The position numbers were made by a program, and so were the translations under genes. Source: Selenomonadales bacterium (GTDB lineage Bacteria; Bacillota; Clostridia; Christensenellales; QALW01). Taken from it: a DNA stretch of 64,000 bases. The stretch lies in the NCBI GenBank assembly GCA_003150515.1, contig QALW01000044.1, forward strand, positions 1-64,000, written 5' to 3'. Of the stretch, positions 34,335 through 43,917 are shown one piece after another. The stretch's first letter is position 1. Each line of letters opens with the position of its first letter. The notes beneath the pieces are model-generated. The model was not told the origin of the DNA. It saw only the letters and a program-made list of their open reading frames with translations, and did no database searches.

Positions 34335-36137
34335 TTATTTGGCGCCAGGCTCCTCGTCCGCGCGGGCCAGAGCTTCAAGAATACGGGCGCTGCGCTTTAA
34401 AAACGCGTCCATGCGCTCGCCCGTTAAGGGCTCGCTGGTCATATATGCCAAATCGTAAAGCTGCTCGGCCAGCTCCTGGCGCTTATCCGCTTCCATGCCG
34501 TCCATAGCCTGAATAAGTCCGCTCTGGCTGTTAAGCACAAGGGTATGCTTGCCCGGCATAGCGTTTTCCATGCCTACGCCGTAATATTTGCTCATATCCC
34601 TGAAACGGCGGGTTTGCTCGTCGGTAAGGAGAATTGCAGGCGGCCCCGCCTTAAGAGGCTGGGCGGAAACTTCGGTGTTTTCCCCTGCAATCAGCTTGAA
34701 CTGTTCGCATAAGGAGGAGAATTCGCCTCCGCCTTCTCCCTTGAGCGCCGAGGCTATGTCCGCGTCTATTCGGGCCATTGTCAGCCCCTGCTCCTTGGAT
34801 TCCAGGAAATTTATAAAGGGCTGGTCTATTACCCCGTCTAAAATTACGGCGTTCAGCCCGTTTTCTTTAAACAGGCTGATATAGCCCGCTTGCTGAACGG
34901 CGTTGGTAACGTAATAAATCTTTTTCTCGGGCGCGAATTTCTCTATATATTCTGAAAGCGTATAGTAATCGCCGTTAATATCGTTAAATACTATGTCGCC
35001 GTATATCCGCTCGCAGAATTTTTCCTCCCGCATGCAGCCGTATTTTATAAATACTCCGATATCCTGCCAGCATTTTTCATATTCCTCCCGCGAGGAATCA
35101 AACATGCCGCATAAACGGTCGGATACTTTTTTAGTTATGTGGTCGCGGATTTTTTTAAGAGTGCCGTCGTTCTGCAAAAAGGAGCGGGAGACGTTAAGAG
35201 GCATGTCCGGGCAGTCTATTACGCCTTTAAGCAACATTAAAAATTCGGGAATAACCTCTTTTATATTGTCCGCGACATATACCTGATTGTTATAGAGCTT
35301 TATTTCTCCCTGCATATTATCCATGCGTCCCGAAAGGCGGGGGAAATAGAGAATGCCCTTGAGATTGAAGGGATAGTCCACATTGAGATGAATCCAGAAC
35401 AAAGGCTCGGTAAAATCCGCGAATACCTTGGAATAAAAGCTTTTATATTCTTCTTCGGAGCATTCGGAGGGCTTTTTCAGCCAGAGGGGAGAGCAGTCGT
35501 TAATCTGCTCCTCTTTTTCGCCGCAGAGAAATACGGGGCGGGGAAGAAATGAGCAGTATTTATTGAGCACGCTTCTTAAACGGGGCTCTTCCAGAAATTC
35601 GCGGGAATCCTCGTCTATGTAAAGAATAATATCCGTGCCCGGAGCCGTGCGGCTGCCGCCTGAAAGCTCGTATTCGCTGCTGCCGTCGCTTTCCCAGCGC
35701 ACGGCTTCCGCTCCCGGCCGATAGGAGAGAGTTTGTATAACCACTTTTTCGGCCACCATAAACGCAGAATAGAAGCCCAGCCCGAAATGGCCGATAATAT
35801 CCCGGCCGTCCGCCTGGCTTTCATATTTTTCTATAAAATCGTAGGCGCCCGAGAAGGCCACCTGATTGATATATTTGCGCACCTCGTCGGCCGTCATGCC
35901 CAGCCCGTTATCCGAAATGGTAAGGGTGCCCTCGGTTGAATTTGCTCTTATTTCCACGCGGTAGCTATCGGGGGCTTCCGCTTCGGACATAGCCGCCAGC
36001 TTATCCCGCTTGCTTATGGCGTCGCAGGCGTTGCTGACCAATTCGCGCAGGAATATATCCTTGTCGCTGTAAAGCCATTTTTTTATTATAGGCATTAAAT
36101 TTTCAGTATTTACGCTTAAAGTGCCTTTTTCCTGCAT
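34335..36137 (-). CDS. htpG: Molecular chaperone HtpG (Hsp90)
   Basis: This 600-aa protein has the GHKL ATPase N-domain (FLRELVSNACDAISK, ISDNGLGMTADEV, IGHFGLGFYSAFMVA), the middle domain, and a shortened C-terminal dimerisation domain. It refolds client proteins in the cytoplasm with ATP. It is slightly shorter than typical HtpG (about 620-630). AGAGGA precedes the ATG. Single gene. Confidence 0.95.
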   Translation of the reverse strand: MQEKGTLSVNTENLMPIIKKWLYSDKDIFLRELVSNACDAISKRDKLAAMSEAEAPDSYRVEIRANSTEGTLTISDNGLGMTADEVRKYINQVAFSGAYDFIEKYESQADGRDIIGHFGLGFYSAFMVAEKVVIQTLSYRPGAEAVRWESDGSSEYELSGGSRTAPGTDIILYIDEDSREFLEEPRLRSVLNKYCSFLPRPVFLCGEKEEQINDCSPLWLKKPSECSEEEYKSFYSKVFADFTEPLFWIHLNVDYPFNLKGILYFPRLSGRMDNMQGEIKLYNNQVYVADNIKEVIPEFLMLLKGVIDCPDMPLNVSRSFLQNDGTLKKIRDHITKKVSDRLCGMFDSSREEYEKCWQDIGVFIKYGCMREEKFCERIYGDIVFNDINGDYYTLSEYIEKFAPEKKIYYVTNAVQQAGYISLFKENGLNAVILDGVIDQPFINFLESKEQGLTMARIDADIASALKGEGGGEFSSLCEQFKLIAGENTEVSAQPLKAGPPAILLTDEQTRRFRDMSKYYGVGMENAMPGKHTLVLNSQSGLIQAMDGMEADKRQELAEQLYDLAYMTSEPLTGERMDAFLKRSARILEALARADEEPGAK

Positions 36138-36204
36138 GTTTATTCCTCTTTTCCTATGGACGTGTATTTAATTAAGATTTTAAATGAGGCGGGGCGCTTT
36201 TGTT

Positions 36205-37479
36205 TCAGCGCTCCACCCTTATAATGCTGTTTACCCTGACCTGCTCCAGCTTGGATAATTCCTCGGCCGCCTGCTTGAGGGAGAGCTCTTTGGAGGAGTG
36301 AGTAAGGAAGATAATGGGCACGCCCTCCTGATTGGAAGCGGGCTTTTGCACCATGGAAGCTATGCTTACGCCGTAGCGCGCAAAAACTCCGGCTATAGCT
36401 GAAAGCACGCCCGGTCTGTCCGGGCAGGTGAGCCGGACGTAAAAGCCGGTTTCCCAGTTATAGCTGAAGGACGCCTGGCTTTGGGGGGTATTGGGAAAGG
36501 TGGTATATTGATGAACGTCGGTATGGGCCGCGTAGATTAAATCGGAGACCACCGCGCTGCCTGTGGGCAGGCCGCCCGCGCCCTGGCCGGAGAGCATTAA
36601 TTCCCCTACAGAGTTGCCGTGAATGAATACGGCGTTGGTGGCGCCGTCTATTGAGGCCAAGGGATGCTCCCTGGGGATGAACGTGGGATGCACGCGCACT
36701 TCTATATGCCCGTCCTGCTTTTTGCCTATGGCGAGCAGCTTGAGAGTGAGGCCGAATTCCTGGCCGAAGCGTATATCGGCGCCCGAAATGCCGGTTATGC
36801 CCTCAACGTAAACTTTATCCACCGGCACTCTTGTATGAAAAGCCAGGCTGGAGAGGATGGAGAGCTTAAAGGCGGCGTCCATGCCGTCCACATCCAGAGA
36901 GGGATCGGGCTCGGCCAGGCCGAGGCGCTGGGCGTCGGCCAGCACGGGGGCGTAATCACGGCCCTCCTTGCTCATGGCGCTGAGGATATAGTTGGTGGTG
37001 CCGTTGATAATGCCCATTATGCGGTCTATATCATTGGCCTGCATGCTGCTTATAAGAGTGCGGATGATTGGTATTCCGCCGGCGGCTGAGGCTTCAAAAT
37101 AGAGCCCGGCGTTATGCTCGCGGGCGCATTGCTCCAATTCGGGCCAGCATTGCGCGAGCGCCACTTTATTGGCGGTTATAACTGTTTTGCCGTTTTTAAG
37201 GGCCTGAAGCATATATTCACGGGCGGGCTCCTTGCCGCCTAGGAATTCGGCTACCAGCTCTATTTCGGGATCATTGAGCACGTCCTGAGGCTGGGTAGTT
37301 AAGATGTCCGCGTCTACGCCGTCCGGCCGGGCTTTATCAAGAGAACGCACCAGCGCGCGCTTGACAATCAGGCGCAGCCCCTCTCTTTGTTCTATAAGCT
37401 TTGCGTTGTCTTTTAATATGGAGTAGGTGCCTGAGCCCACGTTTCCCATGCCGAGAAAGCCTATTTTGACAGTTTTCAT
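36205..37479 (-). CDS. hom: Homoserine dehydrogenase
   Basis: This 424-aa protein has an N-terminal NAD(P)-binding domain (GFLGMGNVGSGTY), a catalytic domain with INGTTNYILSAM and ADPSLDVDGMDAAFKLSILS (containing the catalytic Asp/Lys), and a C-terminal ACT domain (about 345-424; RLTCPDRPGVLSAIAGVFAR) for feedback control, probably by threonine. It reduces aspartate semialdehyde to homoserine for Thr and Met. AAGGAGG precedes the ATG. Confidence 0.96.
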   Translation of the reverse strand: MKTVKIGFLGMGNVGSGTYSILKDNAKLIEQREGLRLIVKRALVRSLDKARPDGVDADILTTQPQDVLNDPEIELVAEFLGGKEPAREYMLQALKNGKTVITANKVALAQCWPELEQCAREHNAGLYFEASAAGGIPIIRTLISSMQANDIDRIMGIINGTTNYILSAMSKEGRDYAPVLADAQRLGLAEPDPSLDVDGMDAAFKLSILSSLAFHTRVPVDKVYVEGITGISGADIRFGQEFGLTLKLLAIGKKQDGHIEVRVHPTFIPREHPLASIDGATNAVFIHGNSVGELMLSGQGAGGLPTGSAVVSDLIYAAHTDVHQYTTFPNTPQSQASFSYNWETGFYVRLTCPDRPGVLSAIAGVFARYGVSIASMVQKPASNQEGVPIIFLTHSSKELSLKQAAEELSKLEQVRVNSIIRVER

Positions 37480-37558
37480 AATATCCTCCTTGCCGCGGTC
37501 TGCATATTGCTATTCTGCCTGGAATTTCTTATGCGAAATTACGTTTGTTAAGTTATTT

Positions 37559-38329
37559 TCAGCCTGCGTTTAATTTATAGAGTATGCGCAGGCCCTCAAG
37601 AGTGAGCAGGCGGTCGGTTATATTGATGCATTTGGTCATGCCGGCTATTACTCCCGACATACCGCCCGTAGCCACAACCCGCGCCTGGGGAGCGTTCATT
37701 TCCTGCTTAAAAGCGGAAACGAGATATTCCAATTGGCCCACATATCCGTAAAGCAGGCCGGCCTGCATGCAGGAGACGGTATTGCGGCCGATAACGCTTT
37801 TAGGCAGTTCAAGATCTATTTTAGGCAGCTTGGCGGCGCGTTCGGTAAGCGCGTCCACAGCCACGCGGACGCCGGGGAGTATGCAGCCGCCAAGAAATTC
37901 GCCGTGGGCAGTGACGGCGCTCATGGTGGTGGCCGTGCCGAAATCAATTACTATGAGATCGCCTCCGTAGCGGGTGAAAGCGCTTACGGCGTCGGTTATG
38001 AGATCGCCCCCCAGCTCTCGGGGGTTATCCAGCTTGATATTCAGGCCGGTTTTAATGCCGGGGCCTACCAATAGGGGATGCTGGCCCAGATAGAATTCCA
38101 GCATATGAGTAAGCGTATAATTGATGCCGGGCACAACCGAAGACATTATTGCGCCTGAAATATCCTGCTTGCCCGCTCCGGCGTGGGAGAGCAGATTCAT
38201 AAGCATAAGGCCGTATTCGTCGCTGGTTTTTTTAAGGTCGGTAGAAAGGCGCCAGCTTGCTGCCAGGCGTTCGCCGTCATAGAGTCCCAGCTTTATATTT
38301 GTATTGCCTACGTCAGTTACCAGCAGCAT
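37559..38329 (-). CDS. coaX: Type III pantothenate kinase
   Basis: This 256-aa ASKHA-fold kinase has DVGNTNIKLGLYD, LVGPGIKTG and DFGTATTMSAV, typical of CoaX. It phosphorylates pantothenate, the first step of CoA synthesis, and is not inhibited by CoA. The ATG overlaps the end of the upstream ECF S-component gene by 17 bp with AAAGGAGG before it, so the two are coupled. Confidence 0.94.
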   Translation of the reverse strand: MLLVTDVGNTNIKLGLYDGERLAASWRLSTDLKKTSDEYGLMLMNLLSHAGAGKQDISGAIMSSVVPGINYTLTHMLEFYLGQHPLLVGPGIKTGLNIKLDNPRELGGDLITDAVSAFTRYGGDLIVIDFGTATTMSAVTAHGEFLGGCILPGVRVAVDALTERAAKLPKIDLELPKSVIGRNTVSCMQAGLLYGYVGQLEYLVSAFKQEMNAPQARVVATGGMSGVIAGMTKCINITDRLLTLEGLRILYKLNAG

Positions 38330-39170
38330 CCGAATCCTCCTTTAAAGGAACAGCTTTTTTTCTGTTCGCTCCGGTTATGGCCAGGGTTACGGGAGTGCCT
38401 ACGGCGGTTATTACCACCATTTCCAGAATGCCGTTTATGGCCAGAAGTCCGAAGAGATATTTTATAAAGCCCGAATTGGTGGCCAAATCTCCGGCGAGCA
38501 GCTCGGGGAAGAATATGGGCACAAAGAAATAGAAGGCCAGCAGAGTAAAAATGGTGTTGGACAGGCTGCCGGCAGCGCAGCCGAAAGAGACGGCCGCGCG
38601 TTCAGGATCGCGGAATTTATTCTTTGCCGCCGCATAGAGGCCTATTCCGGCAAGGCAGCCGAAAGGGGACGCTATAAGCGCGCACAGCACCGGGGAAATG
38701 GCCAGACCGGCGTTAAGGGAAGAAAATATGACGATTGTAACTATTACGCCTGCGAGCACGCCGGTCAGACCGCCTATAAAGCCGGCCGAGCTGTCCGAAC
38801 GCTTGGCCATGCGGCGGCTGGCGCTTGTAAACAGCTTTTGCATAAGCTTATAGACGCCGTAAGCGCCTGGCGTAATAAAAAGGCGGGGGAGTATGGCTAT
38901 TAAGGGGTTTTGAAAGGTGACGTCGGCTACGCCCATGGGCGTAAAGGCCCGGATTAGGGAGAGCACGCCGAAAGCCAGGGATAAAATCATGCCCTTTTTA
39001 AAGCCCAGTATGATTGTGCCCACAATAGCGGGCAGATGCACTATGGAAAGGGAAATTGCCGGCGTGAGCGGGATGAAGCCGATATAAGGCACGAATGCCA
39101 GCACGGCCATCAATGCAATAAACAGGCCCAGTATTGTGATGTCTTTTGTGTTTGATTTTTTTGTTTTCAT
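38313..39170 (-). CDS. ECF transporter S component, probably for pantothenate
   Basis: This 285-aa membrane protein has about six helices and the ECF S-component start (DITILGLFIALMAVLAFVPY). A poorly conserved basic stretch (SRRMAKRSD) lies mid-protein. It binds a vitamin and docks on a shared energising module encoded elsewhere. Coupling to coaX makes pantothenate the likely cargo (PanT-like); this is inference from context. It has its own promoter about 110 bp upstream. Confidence 0.85.
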   Translation of the reverse strand: MKTKKSNTKDITILGLFIALMAVLAFVPYIGFIPLTPAISLSIVHLPAIVGTIILGFKKGMILSLAFGVLSLIRAFTPMGVADVTFQNPLIAILPRLFITPGAYGVYKLMQKLFTSASRRMAKRSDSSAGFIGGLTGVLAGVIVTIVIFSSLNAGLAISPVLCALIASPFGCLAGIGLYAAAKNKFRDPERAAVSFGCAAGSLSNTIFTLLAFYFFVPIFFPELLAGDLATNSGFIKYLFGLLAINGILEMVVITAVGTPVTLAITGANRKKAVPLKEDSDAAGN

Positions 39171-39278
39171 TTTTTACCTCCATTTCGGCTCTCATAGGAT
39201 GCCATATATTGGTTAGAATTATGTCAGCTTTTTTGGCATGCGGGCGTGCCCGTCCCGCTGCCTGTGCTGATTTTATTT

Positions 39279-39307
39279 ATTATATATCTTTCGCCGCTAT
39301 TTCGCAA
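39279..39307 (-). promoter_or_regulatory. Promoter of the S component-coaX operon
   Basis: On the minus strand: TTGCGA (39307-39302), a 17-nt spacer, then TATAAT (39284-39279). The leader is about 100 nt, with no recognised riboswitch. Confidence 0.65.
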
Positions 39308-39385
39308 GCGGTTTTTGCCGTAAGTCCCGGAGAATGCCGCGAAGCGCGGGGCGCGGGCGGGGTTATGTAAAAAAAGGCGAGGAGA

Positions 39386-39413
39386 GCGGCCGGCGCGGTT
39401 TAGTGCCGGCCGC
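39386..39413. repeat. Isolated 9-bp hairpin in a gene-free gap
   Basis: GCGGCCGGC (39386-39394) pairs with GCCGGCCGC (39405-39413) around gcggtttagt. The gap 39308-39844 otherwise holds the GGGACACAATTAAAGGG repeat at 39498 and a TGTCCCC/GGGGACA pairing just before it. I see no gene that I can support. Confidence 0.5.
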
Positions 39414-39497
39414 GCAGCCGGGAAGAGAGAATAAAGGATGTAAAAATTTTTTGCTGGAGAGTAAGATGAATTTATTCGCCTGTCCCCGACGAAGGAG

Positions 39498-39524
39498 GGG
39501 ACACAATTAAAGGGTGGGCGCCCC
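39498..39524 (+). repeat. 27-bp repeat, copy 1 (upstream of terminase genes)
   Basis: GGGACACAATTAAAGGGTGG followed by gcgcccc. An almost identical copy lies at 41986, just before the portal gene, on the same strand. Confidence 0.75.
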
Positions 39525-39844
39525 GCCCTCAATGTGGGCGCAGCTCATATCCATTCTCAGACAGGCTGTTTGCATATTTTTTCTTTTATATAATCTTCCC
39601 CTGTTTCGTTTGCGCCCATGCCCTTGGCCCTTGGGGCCGTCGGGCATATATATGTCTTCCCGCCCGCGCCCTGGCGCGTTTCCGGAGCTGCATGCAAAAA
39701 TCCGAGGCACATTTTTCAGTATGCGCATACAAGCAATGGTAGACTAATAATGAAACTAACGCCGTGTTCCGCGCATATAAGCGCCGGCGGGCTTAAATTA
39801 ATATGCGGAGCTGTTGCCAGGCTGCCGTTTAAGGGGGTGTGCCT

Positions 39845-40327
39845 TTGCGAAAAAAGAAATTAGATACTCATATCAGTCCGCGGCTGAGCGAAATAAGCCA
39901 GGCTCGCTGCCGCGGCGCCACGAAAAAGGAAATAGCCGAGCTGCTGGGAATTTCTCTGGCGACTCTGAATAGGGCCCAGCGGGAGAATGAGGATTTGGCC
40001 CTTGCTCTCAGGCCGGTGCCTGCGCAGGAGATGGAACGTGAAAAAATAAAAGAAGCGTTTCTTAAGCGCGCCTGCGGCTATATAGCCCGCGAAGAGGTGC
40101 GTGAGATGCGTGAAAATAAGCTGCCCGACGGCCGGGTGGAGCGTGAATTGGTATTGACAAAGCTGGTCAGCAAAGAGGTGCCGCCCGATCTTTCCGCCGC
40201 TAAATGGCTGCTGGAAAACGAGCAGAAGCGCGCGAATCATGCTCAGCCTAATGAAATCGATTTGGATGAGGCGCTGGAAATGCTCCGGCTGCGCCAAAGG
40301 CTCTTAGAGCAAGCGGAGGAGGAATAA
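39845..40327 (+). CDS. Phage terminase small subunit
   Basis: This 160-aa protein has an N-terminal HTH (KKEIAELLGISLATLNRAQR) and a charged, helical C-terminal part, typical of small terminases that recognise the packaging site. I chose the TTG at 39845, which has AAGGGGGTG at a suitable distance; the GTG at 39839 lies inside that site. It ends 3 bp before the large subunit gene. Codon use looks like that of the surrounding chromosome. Confidence 0.8.
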   Translation: MRKKKLDTHISPRLSEISQARCRGATKKEIAELLGISLATLNRAQRENEDLALALRPVPAQEMEREKIKEAFLKRACGYIAREEVREMRENKLPDGRVERELVLTKLVSKEVPPDLSAAKWLLENEQKRANHAQPNEIDLDEALEMLRLRQRLLEQAEEE

Positions 40328-40330
40328 TTT

Positions 40331-41746
40331 ATGGAGCGGGACGCCGTTTCGGCTATAGAACGCCTTATTAATCAAAACCCTCCTCTTTTTAAACTGGCCG
40401 GATATAACGCTCTGGGCAAGACTCATCAAAAGCAAATGGAATTTCATAAATGCCTCAAGCGCAACCGCTGGGTGTTTGGAGGCAACCGCACGGGCAAAAC
40501 TGAATGCGGGGCGGTAGAAGCGGTATGGTTCGCGCGCGGCAACCATCCGTATAGGGAGATTAATAAGCCCATGAACGGCTGGGTGGTCAGCCTTACCGGG
40601 GAGGTGCAGCGGGATGTGGCCCAGGCCAAGCTTTTATCCTATCTTCCCCGAAACTGGATAGAGGAAATAGTAATGAAAAAAGGGCGCTCGGACAGCCCGG
40701 AAAACGGAATTATAGATTTTATAACTGTGCGCAGCGTGCACGGCGGGCTTTCCACTATAGGCTTTAAGAGCTGCGATCAGGGCCGGGGCAAATTCCAGGG
40801 CACATCCCAGGATTTCATCTGGTTTGACGAAGAGCCGCCCAGGGATATCTATGACGAATGCCGCATGAGGCTTCTGGACAGGCGGGGAGAAATTTGGGGC
40901 ACAATGACTCCGCTTATGGGGCTGACATGGGTGCATGACGATATATATATGAATTCGCGCTCCGATTCGGAGGTCTGGTATATAACGATGTCCTGGCAGG
41001 ACAATCCCTTTTTAAATCCCGACGAAATCAGGCTTATGGAAAGCGTGCTGCCCGACAGCGAGCTGGAAAGCCGGCAATACGGCAGGTTCCGCGCCGCAGG
41101 CGGCATGGTGTATCCCGAATTTGACGAGCGCGTGCACTGCATAGAGCCATTTGACGTCCCGCCCGAATGGCAGAGCTGCATTTCAATAGATCCTGGTTTT
41201 GTCAATCCTCTCTCCGCTCACTGGTACGCCGTGGACGGAGACGGAAACATCTTTGTTATAGCCGAGCATTACGCCGCGGGGCTGTCGGCTGAGGAACACT
41301 GCCTGAGGATCAGGGAAATAAGCGAAAAACTGCATTGGAAGAAGCTTCCGTCGGGACATGTCCAGGCGCTGATGGACAGCGCCTGCCTGCAAAAGACTCT
41401 TTCAGGGCCCCGTTCCGTAGCCCAGCTTTTTTATGAGAACGGCGTAAGCGTGAATACGCGGGTGGATAAGAATGTTTGGACGGGCGTCCAGCGGGTTAAA
41501 AGCTATTTAACAAAGCGGGAGGGGCGTCCGGGCCTGTTTATCTTCAAAAACTGTCCCGAAATGATACGGGAAATAAAGGGATACCGTTACGGCGAGGGAG
41601 AAAGCCCCGTAAAAAAGGACGACCACGCTATGGACGAATTACGGTATTACATTATGTCCAGGCCTGAGCCCGCCGTTTTTAAGCCGCCCCAAAGCAGTAT
41701 TGTACAAAAGGATTTGCTGAGGCTTATGAAAAGACGCCGGCGCTGA
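40331..41746 (+). CDS. Phage terminase large subunit
   Basis: This 471-aa packaging motor has an N-terminal ATPase with Walker A GGNRTGKT and Walker B/catalytic Glu in FIWFDEEPP, and a C-terminal RNase H-like nuclease with its acidic residues in SIDPGFVNP, ALMDSACLQ and DDHAMDELRYY. All the key residues are present, so the enzyme looks active. It cuts and pumps DNA into proheads through the portal encoded downstream. No HNH or integrase gene accompanies it. Confidence 0.93.
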   Translation: MERDAVSAIERLINQNPPLFKLAGYNALGKTHQKQMEFHKCLKRNRWVFGGNRTGKTECGAVEAVWFARGNHPYREINKPMNGWVVSLTGEVQRDVAQAKLLSYLPRNWIEEIVMKKGRSDSPENGIIDFITVRSVHGGLSTIGFKSCDQGRGKFQGTSQDFIWFDEEPPRDIYDECRMRLLDRRGEIWGTMTPLMGLTWVHDDIYMNSRSDSEVWYITMSWQDNPFLNPDEIRLMESVLPDSELESRQYGRFRAAGGMVYPEFDERVHCIEPFDVPPEWQSCISIDPGFVNPLSAHWYAVDGDGNIFVIAEHYAAGLSAEEHCLRIREISEKLHWKKLPSGHVQALMDSACLQKTLSGPRSVAQLFYENGVSVNTRVDKNVWTGVQRVKSYLTKREGRPGLFIFKNCPEMIREIKGYRYGEGESPVKKDDHAMDELRYYIMSRPEPAVFKPPQSSIVQKDLLRLMKRRRR

Positions 41747-41816
41747 CGGGCCGAAAGAGTAATTGGCCGCGCTTGGAAAAAATATCGCCGGGCAAACGCT
41801 GAGACGCCCGGGGGCG

Positions 41817-41895
41817 CGGGCGGGCAGAGCCCTGGAGTTAAAATGGCGCATGTCCGCGCCATTTTAACTCCAGGGCTCGTAATATAAAAGGCGCG
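41817..41895 (+). repeat. Mosaic element with 23-bp hairpin, CATGTCC loop
   Basis: Perfect arms (41827-41849 with 41856-41878) surround the loop atgtcc, matching the conserved hairpin-3 loop of the elements at 30411 and 31796. It is preceded by gcgggcggg and followed by taatataaaa. Hairpins 1 and 2 are missing. It sits between the terminase and portal genes. Confidence 0.75.
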
Positions 41896-41985
41896 GTTAA
41901 AGGCTTTTGGGAAGCAGGTTTAATGCTTTTGCTGAGAAAACGGCGGAAGCAGACAAGCGTTTTGGCGCGCCGTTCCGCGGAACGC

Positions 41986-42014
41986 GGGACACAATTAAAG
42001 GGTGGGGCGCCCCC
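41986..42014 (+). repeat. 27-bp repeat, copy 2 (upstream of portal gene)
   Basis: GGGACACAATTAAAGGGTGG then ggcgcccc; it ends 16 bp before the portal ATG. It differs from the copy at 39498 by one inserted G. Confidence 0.75.
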
Positions 42015-42030
42015 GCTCTAGAAAGAAAGG

Positions 42031-43917
42031 ATGATGGATTTGTTTGATTCGGAAAAAGAGAAGGAGCAGGCCGAACAAAGACGAAAAAAACAGCTTTGCG
42101 CTATGGTCAGGGAGGAATTTGAGCGCCGCGCCGTGCAGCGCCGTCCATTCGAGCTTCAGTGGCAGCTCAATATGAATTTTATGCTGGGCAATCAGTATTA
42201 CGACATAGCTCCCTTGTCGGGCGAGCTTTTTGAAACCGTTCAGGAATATCCCTGGCAGGAGCGGGAGGTGTATAACCATATAGCTCCCATAATGGAATCC
42301 CGCTTGGCCAAATTGACAAGAGTGCGTCCTCAGATGCTTGTCCGTCCGGCCACTTCAGACGAAGCGGACGTTCAGAGCGCAAAGGTATGCACGGCCTTGG
42401 TCAAATCCTGCTTTTCCAGGCTGGCCATGACTGATCAATTGGACGAAGCGGCCATGTGGTCGGAAATTTGCGGCACGGTTTTTTATAAGAGCGTTTGGTC
42501 AGATTCAAAGGGCGTTCCGGTCGCGACTAATGAAAACAGGCAGGTGCGTCAGGGAGACATAGAAACAAGCGTATGCCCGCCTTATGAAATATATCCTGAT
42601 TCGCCCGGCCGCGAGGACGTGTCCAGATGTGAAAGCCTAATACATGCGCGGGCCTATTCTCCGGGCGAAGTAGAACGGCTCTGGGGCGTCAGGCCGGAGG
42701 GCGGCAAGGTCAGGGTTTACGGCGTTTCGGCTGAAAACGGCAGCCTCATGCCCGGAACAGCCGAATTGGAGGATGGAGTCTTAGTAACTGAATACTATGA
42801 AATGCCCTCGGCGGAATATAAAAACGGCCGTCTGCTGATAACCTGCGGAGATATGCTTCTATATGAAGGGGAACTGCCCTATCAGACGGGAGAAAATGGA
42901 GAGAGACGCGCTCCTTTTGTCCGGCAGGTCTCCCTTTCCCGTCCCGGCTGCTTCTGGGGCATGTCCATAATTGAACGCTGCATTCCTATTCAAAGGGCTT
43001 ATAACGCCGTTAAAAACCGCAAGCATGAATTTCTCAACAGAGCGGCGGTGGGAGTGCTGGCCGTGGAAGAGGGCTCGGTGGATTTGGAAAATCTCGAATT
43101 GGAAGGGCTGGCGCCCGGCAAACTGCTGGTTTACCGTCAGGGCAGCAATATTCCTGCGTTTTTGCCGGGAGGGAATCTGCCTGGCGAGTTTATTCAGGAA
43201 GAGGCCGAACTGCTTCAGGAATTTGAGATGATTTCGGGCGTGTCCGAGATGATGAGGCGCTCGTATGCCGGAGCTAATATAAGCAGCGGCACGGCGCTTT
43301 CCCTTTTAAGCGAGCAGGACGACACCAGGCTTTCAGTTACCGCCGAGCATATACGCTCGGCCATGCGTTCTCTGGCTAAAATCTGGCTGCGGCTGTATAA
43401 GCAGTTTGCTGGAAGCGCCCGCATAGACCGGGTAGTCGGGGATAACGGCCAGGTCAGCGCGCTCTATTGGAAGGCCAGCCAGATAACCAGCGACGACGTA
43501 GTGCATGAAACTGAGAACGAGCTTTCTCAGTCCTTGTCTCAGCGCAGGCAAATGATATTCGATTTGATAGCCAGAGGCATATTTACTTCGCCTCAGGGAG
43601 GCCTGAGCGAACGCACAAAGGCGCGCCTGCTCGGCATGCTGGGCCTGGGCGACTGGGAAAACGCGGCGGATGTGCCTGAAATGCAGATGGAAAGGGCGCA
43701 GCGCGAGAATTTCCGCATGAGCGAGGGAGAAACGGCAGTAGTTGAAAATTACGACGACCATGAATTGCATGAATCAGAGCATATTAAATTTATGCTGTCC
43801 GAAAAATTTGAAGAACTGAGCGCTAAACGGCCTGATTGGGCCGCCCTGTTCAGGGAGCATTTAACGGAGCATCAGATTTTATTAAATGGAGGAATGCAGA
43901 ATGCGGACGAATCTTAA
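42031..43917 (+). CDS. Phage portal protein (P22-like)
   Basis: A 628-aa protein with the layout of podovirus P22-type portals: an N-terminal segment rich in charged helices, WQLNMNFMLGNQYYD, EVYNHIAPIMESRLAKLTRVRP (a typical portal signature), and a mixed alpha/beta body. It forms the dodecameric ring through which DNA enters and leaves the head. GAAAGG precedes the ATG. The end of the gene overlaps the next one by 17 bp. Confidence 0.85.
   Translation: MMDLFDSEKEKEQAEQRRKKQLCAMVREEFERRAVQRRPFELQWQLNMNFMLGNQYYDIAPLSGELFETVQEYPWQEREVYNHIAPIMESRLAKLTRVRPQMLVRPATSDEADVQSAKVCTALVKSCFSRLAMTDQLDEAAMWSEICGTVFYKSVWSDSKGVPVATNENRQVRQGDIETSVCPPYEIYPDSPGREDVSRCESLIHARAYSPGEVERLWGVRPEGGKVRVYGVSAENGSLMPGTAELEDGVLVTEYYEMPSAEYKNGRLLITCGDMLLYEGELPYQTGENGERRAPFVRQVSLSRPGCFWGMSIIERCIPIQRAYNAVKNRKHEFLNRAAVGVLAVEEGSVDLENLELEGLAPGKLLVYRQGSNIPAFLPGGNLPGEFIQEEAELLQEFEMISGVSEMMRRSYAGANISSGTALSLLSEQDDTRLSVTAEHIRSAMRSLAKIWLRLYKQFAGSARIDRVVGDNGQVSALYWKASQITSDDVVHETENELSQSLSQRRQMIFDLIARGIFTSPQGGLSERTKARLLGMLGLGDWENAADVPEMQMERAQRENFRMSEGETAVVENYDDHELHESEHIKFMLSEKFEELSAKRPDWAALFREHLTEHQILLNGGMQNADES

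Noticed and set aside
39750..39863. 37-codon ORF (MKLTPCSAHISAGG...) overlapping the start of the small terminase gene
   Set aside because: No Shine-Dalgarno sequence at the ATG and no recognised homologue; it overlaps the better-supported terminase start.
39498..42014. Paired GGGACACAATTAAAGGG repeats as phage attachment sites
   Set aside because: Both copies lie on the terminase side of the cluster and do not flank it; there is no integrase and no tRNA gene.
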